From the NCBI GenBank assembly GCA_028679935.1, contig JAJRAL010000004.1, positions 1 through 8,250 on the forward strand: DNA of 8,250 bases. The letters run 5' to 3'. Made by a program: the position numbers and the translations under genes. Shown piece by piece: positions 1 through 5,261 of this stretch. Below the pieces are notes generated by a model. The model searched no databases. It was given only the letters and a program-made list of their open reading frames with translations, and had not been told where the DNA came from. The stretch's first letter is position 1, and every line of letters starts with the position of its first letter. This stretch comes from Methanomassiliicoccales archaeon (lineage in GTDB: Archaea; Thermoplasmatota; Thermoplasmata; Methanomassiliicoccales; UBA472).

Positions 1-16
1 GGCAATCGTCCGCTCA

Positions 17-103
17 GCCGAGGTAGCCAAGTCCGGATTACGGCGCCAGCCTTGAGAGCTGGTGGTGCCCTGCACCACGGGAGTTCGAATCTCCCCCTCG
101 GCG
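17..103 (+). tRNA. tRNA-Ser (anticodon UGA), intron-less
   Basis: The sequence folds as a class II tRNA. The acceptor arm pairs GCCGAGG (17-23) with CCTCGGC (96-102), followed by discriminator G at 103. The D stem pairs GCC (26-28) with GGC (42-44). The anticodon stem pairs CCAGC (46-50) with GCTGG (58-62) around the loop CTTGAGA, giving anticodon TGA at 53-55, which reads UCA serine codons. The long variable arm GGTGC/GCACC (64-68 with 72-76) and the T arm GGGAG-TTCGAAT-CTCCC (79-95) are intact. A long variable arm plus G at the discriminator fits serine. There is no intron. The 3' CCA is not encoded: CC is followed by T at 106, so it would be added by the CCA-adding enzyme. The promoter would lie largely outside the window. 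Confidence 0.96.
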
Positions 104-123
104 CCTCTCGAACTTGCCGTGAA

Positions 124-513
124 TCAGATTCCAAGGTAGCCAGCATAAGTCGCGCCTTTGCACTCTTCGAGCTCTCCCGCGGCGCATCTCCTGACCGCCT
201 CGAACACACTTCCCGTGCATCCCGCCTTGACGCTTGTCCCCGCTTCCTTCAACGCCCCGTAGGCGCGCCGACCGATGGTACCAGTAATCACGATGTTGAC
301 CTTGTTCTCGATCAGTGCCTTCGCGGTCATGAGGCCCGCTTCAACCCCTGGAGCTCGCGATGGATTCTCGACGACGGTGAACTTCTCGGGGCTGCCCTCG
401 AAAATGAAGAAATACTTGCTCCTCGCGAGGGAACCCACCTTGTCATCGAGAGTATTCCCGAGGCTCGATACGGCCATCCTGCACGGCTTCCGCGGCCCGC
501 TTGCTCTTGCCAT
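124..513 (-). CDS. NifX-like protein, dinitrogenase iron-molybdenum cofactor biosynthesis family
   Basis: Encodes 129 residues of the NifX/NifB-C-terminal-like fold (Nitro_FeMo-Co family). Visible family hallmarks are the N-terminal strand MAVSSLGNTLDDKVG (13-27), the YFFIFEG strand (34-40), the VVENP motif (47-51), the central VNIVITGTIGRRAYGAL segment (72-88) and the closing VFEAVRRCAAGEL helix (103-115). Members bind or carry iron-sulfur or FeMo-co precursors in nitrogenase maturation, but most archaeal single-domain members have no known partner, and no nif gene is visible here. The length is normal for stand-alone members (about 105-130). The start at 513 has a GGAAGG seven bases upstream; an in-frame ATG at 477 matches the family N terminus nearly as well and would shorten the protein by 12 residues. 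It lies 151 bp downstream of the E1-like gene in the same direction, so co-transcription is possible but unproven. Confidence 0.85.
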   Translation of the reverse strand: MARASGPRKPCRMAVSSLGNTLDDKVGSLARSKYFFIFEGSPEKFTVVENPSRAPGVEAGLMTAKALIENKVNIVITGTIGRRAYGALKEAGTSVKAGCTGSVFEAVRRCAAGELEECKGATYAGYLGI

Positions 514-664
514 TTCAGGCCCTTCCGTCTCTTCTTGGCATCGGCGTGCATTTCAACATTCGCATTCGCCTCACGCCGAACTCCCATCCGATGAGCCTTT
601 TCGTCTTGGTCCACAGGATCCGCGGTTGCTGTACCTACGCACTACATCCGGACGATTCATGAAC
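514..664. other. Intergenic gap between the E1-like and NifX-like genes
   Basis: This 151-base gap separates two leftward genes. I see no convincing TATA box, terminator or RNA fold. Minus-strand short ORFs exist, such as a 29-codon one starting just after the E1-like stop and a 19-codon one ending at the NifX-like start, but neither has recognisable content. The GGAAGG near 521-526 (minus strand) is a plausible ribosome binding site for the NifX-like gene. Confidence 0.4.
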
Positions 665-1420
665 TCAGGGCAGTCGCCCGCACACGTCGCAATCCTTCCT
701 TCTCGTGACCTCTACCAGGTTCCAGGCGTTGCAGCCAGTATCGCCTGAGAGGAGTCGGGAGACGAGGGGCGCACCGTATCCAGTCAGGAGCTTCACCGCC
801 TCGATGGCCTGCAGCGTTCCGAACACGCCCCCGGCGGCCGCAATTACGGATGTGCTCGGTGCCCCGGAACGTAGTTCCGAGGATAGGCAACTGAGACAAG
901 GCGACTTTCCGGGAACGACCGTCGTCAGCATGCCGGAGAATCGGTTCACGGCGGCGAAGACCAGAGGCAACCGTTTCGATACGCAGAATCGGTTTAGCAC
1001 CGCGTGCGAAATGTCATCGTTGGTGCAATCCAGCATGACCTCCGCTCCGTCGTAGAATAGGCCTACGTTATGATCGTCAATCGTCTCGAGCACCTTGACT
1101 GTCTCCACTCTCGAATTCAGCCTTCTGAGCTTCCAGGCGGCGCTCTCGACCTTCGTCCTCAGCTCCGTCACGTCCAATTCCCAGTGGAGCACCTGCCGGC
1201 CAAGGTCTGCGACCTCCAGGCTCTGGCGGTCGGCGATAATTATCTTCCCAACGCCGGCGACCGCGAGATACTGACATGCGGCGGATCCCAATCCGCCCAA
1301 TCCCACCACGCCCACGGTGGACTTTGACAGTCTGGCCTGAGCATCCTCGCCGAAGCCATCGATGAGCATCTGACACTTGTAGCGCTCTCTGTCCACCGCA
1401 GTGAGATCACCTTGTGGCAT
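665..1420 (-). CDS. ThiF/MoeB/HesA-family E1-like adenylating enzyme
   Basis: A 251-residue protein of the E1-like superfamily, which adenylates the C-terminal glycine of ubiquitin-like sulfur carriers (MoaD, ThiS, SAMPs). From the ATG at 1420: RYKCQ and GFG at the N terminus (13-24), nucleotide-binding GLGGLGS (40-46), the DLGRQ arginine motif (72-76), VMLDCTND with the conserved aspartate (128-135), and a zinc site of two CxxC pairs (Cys174/177 and 244/247). The cysteine usually following the first CxxC in MoeB/ThiF (PSCAEAG-type region) is absent; serine and threonine occupy that stretch. This suggests adenylation without a covalent thioester. The start is uncertain. An in-frame GTG at 1396 follows an excellent AAGGTGATC ribosome binding site by 8-9 bases; a TTG at 1492 is possible but lies above the predicted transcription start. 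No MoaD/ThiS partner is seen. HesA and NifX-like proteins are neighbours in some nif clusters. Confidence 0.88.
   Translation of the reverse strand: MPQGDLTAVDRERYKCQMLIDGFGEDAQARLSKSTVGVVGLGGLGSAACQYLAVAGVGKIIIADRQSLEVADLGRQVLHWELDVTELRTKVESAAWKLRRLNSRVETVKVLETIDDHNVGLFYDGAEVMLDCTNDDISHAVLNRFCVSKRLPLVFAAVNRFSGMLTTVVPGKSPCLSCLSSELRSGAPSTSVIAAAGGVFGTLQAIEAVKLLTGYGAPLVSRLLSGDTGCNAWNLVEVTRRKDCDVCGRLP
1405..1413 (-). promoter_or_regulatory. Strong Shine-Dalgarno inside the 5' end of the E1-like gene, pointing to a GTG start at 1396
   Basis: On the minus strand the bases read AAGGTGATC, closely complementary to the archaeal 16S rRNA 3' end (AUCACCUCC). It lies 8 bases before an in-frame GTG at 1396. 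If used, translation starts at the VDRERY sequence, which would still keep the conserved RYxxQ region. This competes with the ATG at 1420. Confidence 0.5.
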
Positions 1421-1504
1421 CTTCTCTCGTGCAGAGAATGTGCACCCCTGCCGGATACGGTTTGCGGTGAAGGCGCGCAAGGGATGAGCCAATCCTCAGC
1501 ACCG

Positions 1505-1511
1505 TTTAATA
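1505..1511. promoter_or_regulatory. Near-palindromic TATA-like box between divergent genes
   Basis: TTTAATA on the plus strand (TATTAAA on the minus) lies in the only A/T-rich spot of this divergent gap. Centre-to-start spacing of about 26 bp would put a rightward transcript start near 1534, just upstream of the ATG at 1542. A leftward start would lie near 1482, upstream of the E1-like starts at 1420 and 1396. One element could serve both directions. This is inferred from sequence only. Confidence 0.5.
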
Positions 1512-1541
1512 GCACGGCCTTCGCTCATGATTGCGATCATC

Positions 1542-2258
1542 ATGGTGGACTACGCCGAGTGTTCCAGGAAGATGGTGGAGATCCTTGGATTGAAGCATGA
1601 GCCAGTGGCGATCACGCTCATCAAGAAAGGACAACCCATTCCGGAGGGATATCCGCAACCGGAGAAGCCGATCAGGCACTGTCAGTCGGTCATGAGGGCA
1701 AGGAAGGGCGAGTGCCTGCTCCTTCCCGCCAGCAAGCACGCCTGTCCGGTGGGAGCGTCCGCCCTCGGCCTGCTGCCGATCCCCGAGAAGGTGGAATCGG
1801 GGAAGTTCCACTACGGCCTTGGCATGTACCAGAGCGAGGAGGCCGCCAAGCACACGATGGATGTCAGGCCCCACCTGGAGCCGGAGAGCCTGGCAGCGAC
1901 GCTTGTCTGCCCGCTCAGCAAGGCGAAGGTCGCACCGGACGTGATCGTCGTCACCGGCACACCGGAGCAGATCTACTGGTTGCTTCCGGCGGCGGCGACA
2001 TATGAGAAGGGGGGTAGGATCACGATAGAGACCGCTTCGTTCCAAGCGAGCTGCGTGGACTCGACCATCATGCCATACTTGACCGGCCTACCGAACGTCT
2101 CCTTCGGCTGCTATGGGTGCCGGAAGACGACGGACATCGCTCCCGAGGAGATGCTGGTGGGATTCCCAGCAGGGAATCTGGGTCGGCTCGTGGAGATACT
2201 GGAGAAACTGAAGGAAAGGCCCATCCCGGCCTGCCGGGAGAAAACGCTCGCTACGTGA
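1542..2258 (+). CDS. DUF169 family protein, cysteine-rich
   Basis: Encodes 238 residues matching the DUF169 family, common in archaea and anaerobic bacteria and of unknown biochemical function. Family features visible from this start include the N-terminal DYxECSRKMVEILGLKHEPVAI segment (residues 3-25), an RHCQSV motif (45-50), GECLLLP and HACPVG with conserved cysteines (Cys58 and Cys68), the VVTGTPEQIYWL strand-helix (136-147), and the SFGCYGCRKTTD motif near the C terminus (Cys190/193). Nine cysteines in all suggest metal or cofactor binding, which is inference. I chose the ATG at 1542 because the family usually starts just before the DYxE segment and the TATA-like box at 1505 predicts transcription from about 1534. 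An ATG at 1527 would add only MIAII. It is divergent from the E1-like gene. Confidence 0.88.
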   Translation: MVDYAECSRKMVEILGLKHEPVAITLIKKGQPIPEGYPQPEKPIRHCQSVMRARKGECLLLPASKHACPVGASALGLLPIPEKVESGKFHYGLGMYQSEEAAKHTMDVRPHLEPESLAATLVCPLSKAKVAPDVIVVTGTPEQIYWLLPAAATYEKGGRITIETASFQASCVDSTIMPYLTGLPNVSFGCYGCRKTTDIAPEEMLVGFPAGNLGRLVEILEKLKERPIPACREKTLAT

Positions 2259-2300
2259 CTACCCTAGATGTGATTCGAAGCACGAACGCTAGAACGCGGT

Positions 2301-2388
2301 GCCAAGTGGCAGGCTGCGCGCACCCCGGCAATTCGTTCGCTATATTTATATGAAACTATTGAGATATCAATCCGCCAAGTCTGGCAGG
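2301..2388. repeat. Two copies of GCCAAGT-(nn)-GGCAGG bracketing the TATA box
   Basis: GCCAAGTGGCAGG at 2301-2313 recurs as GCCAAGTCTGGCAGG at 2374-2388, identical except for a two-base insertion. Each copy is itself a small dyad (GCCA...TGGC). One lies about 35 bp upstream of the TATA box at 2345 and the other spans the predicted transcription start and ribosome binding region. This geometry would suit an operator pair, but chance resemblance is not excluded. Confidence 0.35.
2345..2351 (+). promoter_or_regulatory. Archaeal TATA box for the cysteine-rich gene pair
   Basis: The run CTATATTTATATG contains TTTATAT, very close to the archaeal TATA consensus, in an otherwise GC-rich gap of 131 bp. 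A start about 26 bp from the box centre falls near 2374, giving a leader of about 16 bases before the ATG at 2390. It is the clearest promoter in the window. Confidence 0.7.
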
Positions 2389-2389
2389 G

Positions 2390-2665
2390 ATGGGATGGGG
2401 CACGTGCAGGTATCGTTATCGCGGGGCCTATTGCGCGCATAGCGGAGTCGATGGGAGGCATTGCGTCGGCGAGGAGGCCTGCGGGCTGATCTCCCATGAG
2501 CGCGAAGCGACGCACCATCATCCGGATTGCTCCAGGGAGCAATGGTTTGGCCTGTACTGCGCCAAGTACCAGCGGTTCTACTGCGCCGGCAAGGAGAACT
2601 GCGGCACCGCCGAATCGTATCTCAGGCATCTCACCATCAACAGGCAATCGCAATGGAGGCCCTAG
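2390..2665 (+). CDS. Small cysteine-rich protein, first of an overlapping paralogous pair
   Basis: Encodes 91 residues that I cannot assign to a named family. Eight cysteines lie at 6, 15, 25, 31, 47, 57, 65 and 71. They form two similar four-cysteine modules, C-x8-C-x9-C-x5-C and C-x9-C-x7-C-x5-C, separated by a histidine-rich linker (HHH at 42-44). The second module carries YCAKYQRFYCAGKENC, which matches the equivalent part of the next gene (YC.KY.RF.C.G..NC). Such spacing suggests metal binding (zinc or iron-sulfur), which is inference. There is no signal peptide or membrane segment. A strong TATA box lies 40 bp upstream. The stop codon overlaps the start of the next gene by 13 bases, so the two are almost surely co-translated. 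The start is the only suitable ATG in this frame after the promoter. Confidence 0.72.
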   Translation: MGWGTCRYRYRGAYCAHSGVDGRHCVGEEACGLISHEREATHHHPDCSREQWFGLYCAKYQRFYCAGKENCGTAESYLRHLTINRQSQWRP

Positions 2666-2904
2666 CGTTGGAATGCGCCTACCTCGATCTCGATGGGCGG
2701 TGCAAGGGCCCGTACATCGGGTTCGGCTGCATCAAGGACAAGTGCACCGCCGACAAGAAGACGGAGTGCGAGTTCAACGACAAGGACTTCTACTGCAGGA
2801 AGTACAAGCGGTTCGAGTGCATCGGGCAGGGCAACTGCGCGAGCCTAGACGATTATATGAACTTCGTCAACGAGAGGCGAAGGCGCATTCACTCCTCGAA
2901 GTAG
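2653..2904 (+). CDS. Small cysteine-rich protein, second of an overlapping paralogous pair
   Basis: Encodes 83 residues, unrecognised by family but clearly related to the preceding gene product. Eight cysteines at 8, 17, 26, 31, 39, 48, 56 and 62 form two modules, C-x8-C-x8-C-x4-C and C-x8-C-x7-C-x5-C. The shared core is YCRKYKRFECIGQGNC (47-62), followed by an acidic/tyrosine stretch (DDYMNF) and a basic tail (ERRRRIHSSK). It is probably a soluble cytoplasmic metal-binding protein (inference). The reading frame is open further upstream to an ATG at 2527, but that extra part lacks cysteine modules and lies wholly inside the first gene, so I prefer the ATG at 2653. The 3' end overlaps the convergent CoA-synthesis gene by 16 bases. 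Confidence 0.75.
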   Translation: MEALALECAYLDLDGRCKGPYIGFGCIKDKCTADKKTECEFNDKDFYCRKYKRFECIGQGNCASLDDYMNFVNERRRRIHSSK

Positions 2905-3854
2905 AGGTCCTTCCTGATCCTCGGGACCATCGCGGCAACGACCGCCTGCTCAGTTAGTTCGGACCTCGTGAGAAGGCCGTGTGTCAGGAAGCCTATCGCT
3001 CCCTGTCCCCTTCCGGTCCTCTCCTGGCCGTAAAGCTCGTGGAACGCCTCTCCGACGGTGCCCCCTATGCGCAGCTTCTCCGCCACCGACGGCGGGTAGA
3101 GGAATCCGGGACCATGGCCGAGGGTCACGCGCCCCATCTTGTCCACCACAGCGCAGAACTGAACGTCGTAGAGCAGATCGTTGTGCTCGAAGATGCCAGC
3201 CTCGATCCCGATGCCGAAATCGTTCCTCCCGAGGCTCCGCTTCGCCCTCTCGATCGCGCCCTTCTCGACATCATCGTCCCACGGCTCCTGAGGGACCGAG
3301 GCGGAAACGCGGCACGATAGCACTTGCACGTCGGTGAAGATGCGCCTCATGACGTTCTCGACGGCGTGCACTTTGACCGGGTTGTCGGAACCGACGGACA
3401 CCTTCATCGTCCGGAGCAGTCTGCCGTTCTCGTCGATCTCCCCCTGGATGACCCTGGTCGAGGAGATCGGTGTGCAGTCGTCCGCCAGAGCGAAAGGAAC
3501 GCGGTAGAGCCTAAGCGGGGAAAGCCCTGCCGCGGCTCGTTCCTTCGAGAATCGTTCCGCGTCCGAGAACGCCTCCGGGCCGACGACAAGGGACCCGATC
3601 GAAGGGTCGGACATCAGTGTCCCCTCGGGCGCATCGATCACACCAACGGTGAATGGCTTGCCCTTCGCCGATGCATAGGATTCGACTGCCGCGAGTCGTT
3701 GCTCCAACGGCATGGCCTTGGTCTTATGCTGAGCGACGAATGCGTCGGACATGACCCCTATCGCTACCTCGTCGCCGACCTCGAACGCCTTGTCGAGGAG
3801 GATTCGATGTCCACGGTGCAGGACGTTGAACGTCCCGCCTACTGCGGTCTTCAT
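2889..3854 (-). CDS. coaD: Fusion: phosphopantetheine adenylyltransferase (archaeal CoaD) + DUF84/YjjX-type non-canonical purine NTP phosphatase
   Basis: A 321-residue two-domain protein. Residues 1-147 are an archaeal/eukaryotic-type phosphopantetheine adenylyltransferase, which makes dephospho-CoA from 4'-phosphopantetheine and ATP. It shows GGTFNVLHRGH (6-16, the HxGH nucleotidyltransferase motif) and ISSTRV (130-135). Residues 150-321 match the DUF84 (YjjX) inosine/xanthosine triphosphatase family: SVGSDNPVKVHAV (153-165), FGIGIEAGIF (213-222), GHGPGFLYPP (246-255) and QGAIGFLTHGLLTR (284-297). That activity clears ITP/XTP from the nucleotide pool. Met150 starts the second domain but has no nearby ribosome binding site, so a single polypeptide is likelier than two genes. 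The start codon overlaps the stop of the zinc-ribbon gene (ATGA), and GTGGGATT just upstream may act as ribosome binding site. The two activities are not an obvious pathway pair. Confidence 0.93.
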   Translation of the reverse strand: MKTAVGGTFNVLHRGHRILLDKAFEVGDEVAIGVMSDAFVAQHKTKAMPLEQRLAAVESYASAKGKPFTVGVIDAPEGTLMSDPSIGSLVVGPEAFSDAERFSKERAAAGLSPLRLYRVPFALADDCTPISSTRVIQGEIDENGRLLRTMKVSVGSDNPVKVHAVENVMRRIFTDVQVLSCRVSASVPQEPWDDDVEKGAIERAKRSLGRNDFGIGIEAGIFEHNDLLYDVQFCAVVDKMGRVTLGHGPGFLYPPSVAEKLRIGGTVGEAFHELYGQERTGRGQGAIGFLTHGLLTRSELTEQAVVAAMVPRIRKDLYFEE

Positions 3855-4048
3855 CTGAATCCCACTAGTATGAGCATCAAGATAAGGACGACGAAGCTGA
3901 AGACATAGAGCATCAGAAGCTGGTTCTTCTTCTTCTTGAGCCTAGAGGTCGAAGATTTCTTGCACTCCTCGGAGCAATACTCCTCCTGGCCGATGAACGC
4001 CCTGCCACAGCTGCGGCAATGGCGATGCTGCGGGATCTTCTCTGTCAT
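3851..4048 (-). CDS. DUF2116-like zinc-ribbon protein with C-terminal membrane segment
   Basis: Encodes 65 residues. A treble-clef/zinc-ribbon-like module has Cys11, Cys14, Cys25 and Cys29 (CRSC...YCSEEC). A lysine-rich stretch (RLKKKKNQ, about 36-43) precedes one hydrophobic segment at about 44-63 ending in GFR. The arrangement matches the archaeal DUF2116 family of small zinc-ribbon proteins and predicts tail-anchored insertion with the zinc module in the cytoplasm. Function is unknown. A TATA-like box centred near 4077 predicts transcription from about 4051, so the mRNA is nearly leaderless. The stop overlaps the start of the CoaD-DUF84 gene by four bases (ATGA), indicating a two-gene operon with translational coupling. 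Confidence 0.85.
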   Translation of the reverse strand: MTEKIPQHRHCRSCGRAFIGQEEYCSEECKKSSTSRLKKKKNQLLMLYVFSFVVLILMLILVGFR

Positions 4049-4072
4049 CTAGCCCCGCCTAAGGCCGTAGTG

Positions 4073-4080
4073 TATTAAAA
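4073..4080 (-). promoter_or_regulatory. TATA-like box for the DUF2116/CoaD operon
   Basis: The minus strand reads TTTTAATA. Its centre lies about 29 bp from the ATG at 4048, so transcription would start within a few bases of the start codon, the usual layout of leaderless archaeal mRNAs. Confidence 0.6.
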
Positions 4081-4092
4081 GAGTTCCCCATA

Positions 4093-4107
4093 CCCGGCGC
4101 CGCTGGG
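4093..4107. repeat. GC-rich dyad in the divergent promoter gap
   Basis: CCCGGCGCCGCTGGG can pair as CCCGGC/GCTGGG with one G-T pair and a three-base loop. It sits just upstream of the leftward TATA box and about 95 bp before the carbamate kinase gene. It could be a regulator site; it could equally be chance in GC-rich DNA. Confidence 0.25.
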
Positions 4108-4172
4108 CGGGCTCTGGTCTCACTCGGGGATATGCGCTCCGAAGGGTTCTGGCCGGCACGTCTGCACAGGCT

Positions 4173-4179
4173 GAAATAC
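4173..4179 (+). promoter_or_regulatory. Weak TATA-like box for carbamate kinase
   Basis: GAAATAC is the only A/T-rich stretch at the right distance. A start 26 bp from its centre coincides with the ATG at 4202, and no ribosome binding site precedes that ATG, so a leaderless transcript is plausible. Confidence 0.35.
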
Positions 4180-4201
4180 CCGCGACTGCGAACTCCGTGC
4201 C

Positions 4202-5155
4202 ATGAGAACGGTGAAAGGAGGCCGGGTGCTCGTCGCGCTCGGCGGGAACGCCATCCTGAAGCATACCGAGCGCGGCACCGCCGAGGAGCAGATCCGCAAC
4301 ATCCGCGTCACGTCCAAGCGTCTGGCGGAGATCGTACGAGAAGGCAATTCCATCACCGTCACGCATGGCAACGGGCCGCAGGTGGGAGACATCCTGCTCA
4401 GGAACGAGTTTTCGAAATCGATTCTGCCCCCGATGCCGATCGATGTCTGCGGGGCGGAGAGCCAGGGGATGATCGGCTATTTCCTCCAGCAGACGCTCCA
4501 TAACGAGCTCGCGGAGCGAGGTTTGGCGATCCCGGTGGCCACGATCCTCACGCAGACCATCGTTGACGAGGACGACCCCGCTTTCTCCAACCCGTCGAAG
4601 CCGATCGGGCCTTTCTACACTGCGCTGGAGGCCTCGAAGATGAGGGAAGAGAGGGGCTGGGAGGTCATGAACGACAGCGGCCGGGGATGGCGTCGCGCCG
4701 TGCCCTCGCCCATGCCTGTCTCGATCGTCGAAGCGGAGGGGATCAAGGAATTGGTCGAAGCCGGATGTCTGGTGATCGCCTGCGGCGGGGGTGGCGTCCC
4801 GGTCGTCAGGACTAGGAGCGGTGAACTGAGAGGGGTCGAGGCGGTGGTGGACAAGGACCACAGCGCAGCGATTCTTGCCAAGATGATCGGGGCCGATACG
4901 TTGCTGATCCTGACCGACGTCGAGGGAGCGTTCTCCGACTACGGCAAGAGGGGCCAGCAATTGATCCCAAGAATGACGGTCGTTGAGGCGAAGGAGATGG
5001 TCGCCGATGGGACGTTCGCCGGTGGAAGCATGAGGCCCAAGGTCGAGTCGGCGGTGCAGTTCCTTGAACAGGGAGGCAAGCGGGCGATCATCACCTGCCT
5101 GGAGTGCGCCCTGGCGGGTCTGGGGGGCAAGAGGGGGACGACGATTGTGCCTTGA
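4202..5155 (+). CDS. arcC: Carbamate kinase
   Basis: A 317-residue amino acid kinase family enzyme, cytoplasmic, interconverting ATP + carbamate and ADP + carbamoyl phosphate. Family motifs are complete: VALGGNAI (11-18), THGNGPQVGDILL (54-66), VCGAESQGMIGY (82-93), ACGGGGVPV (194-202), VDKDHSAAILA (216-226), LTDVEGAF (237-244) and GSMRPKVESAVQF (275-287). The length matches archaeal and bacterial carbamate kinases (about 310-315). The ATG at 4202 fits a leaderless transcript. A GTG at 4226, preceded by AAAGGAGG, is an in-frame alternative that would start immediately before the first strand. No arginine deiminase or ornithine carbamoyltransferase is adjacent, so whether it makes ATP from carbamoyl phosphate or supplies carbamoyl phosphate cannot be told. 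The flavodiiron gene follows after 106 bp with its own possible promoter. Confidence 0.96.
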   Translation: MRTVKGGRVLVALGGNAILKHTERGTAEEQIRNIRVTSKRLAEIVREGNSITVTHGNGPQVGDILLRNEFSKSILPPMPIDVCGAESQGMIGYFLQQTLHNELAERGLAIPVATILTQTIVDEDDPAFSNPSKPIGPFYTALEASKMREERGWEVMNDSGRGWRRAVPSPMPVSIVEAEGIKELVEAGCLVIACGGGGVPVVRTRSGELRGVEAVVDKDHSAAILAKMIGADTLLILTDVEGAFSDYGKRGQQLIPRMTVVEAKEMVADGTFAGGSMRPKVESAVQFLEQGGKRAIITCLECALAGLGGKRGTTIVP

Positions 5156-5219
5156 GGCGCGGGTGAACCAAGTCCCTCCCTTGACGGATGATCTACCCAA
5201 TTCCCTGCGATACGGCAAG

Positions 5220-5226
5220 TTATTAT
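5220..5226 (+). promoter_or_regulatory. TATA-like box for the flavodiiron gene
   Basis: TTATTAT lies 36-42 bp before the ATG at 5262, predicting a transcript start near 5249. The leader would then just hold GAGGT (5250-5254), a reasonable ribosome binding site seven bases before the ATG. This suggests transcription independent of arcC. Confidence 0.45.
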
Positions 5227-5261
5227 CCCCTCTACTCGCAATCCGACGCGAGGTCATCAGC

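Noticed and set aside
52..594. A 180-codon plus-strand frame overlapping the tRNA and the NifX-like gene.
   Set aside because: It runs through the tRNA and is antisense to a gene with clear family motifs; its product has no recognisable features.
577..663. A 29-codon minus-strand ORF between the E1-like and NifX-like genes.
   Set aside because: Arg/Ser/Gly-rich, no ribosome binding site and no recognisable content.
1420..1492. TTG start at 1492 for the E1-like gene.
   Set aside because: The added 24 residues precede the family N terminus and the codon lies upstream of the transcript start predicted from the TATA-like box.
2527..2652. Longer start for the second cysteine-rich protein.
   Set aside because: The extra 42 residues lie inside the first gene, lack cysteine modules and look like an out-of-frame translation.
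5064..5261. Upstream extension of the flavodiiron reading frame.
   Set aside because: The added 66 residues overlap arcC in another frame and have no family similarity. The ATG at 5262 has a ribosome binding site and fits the family N terminus.
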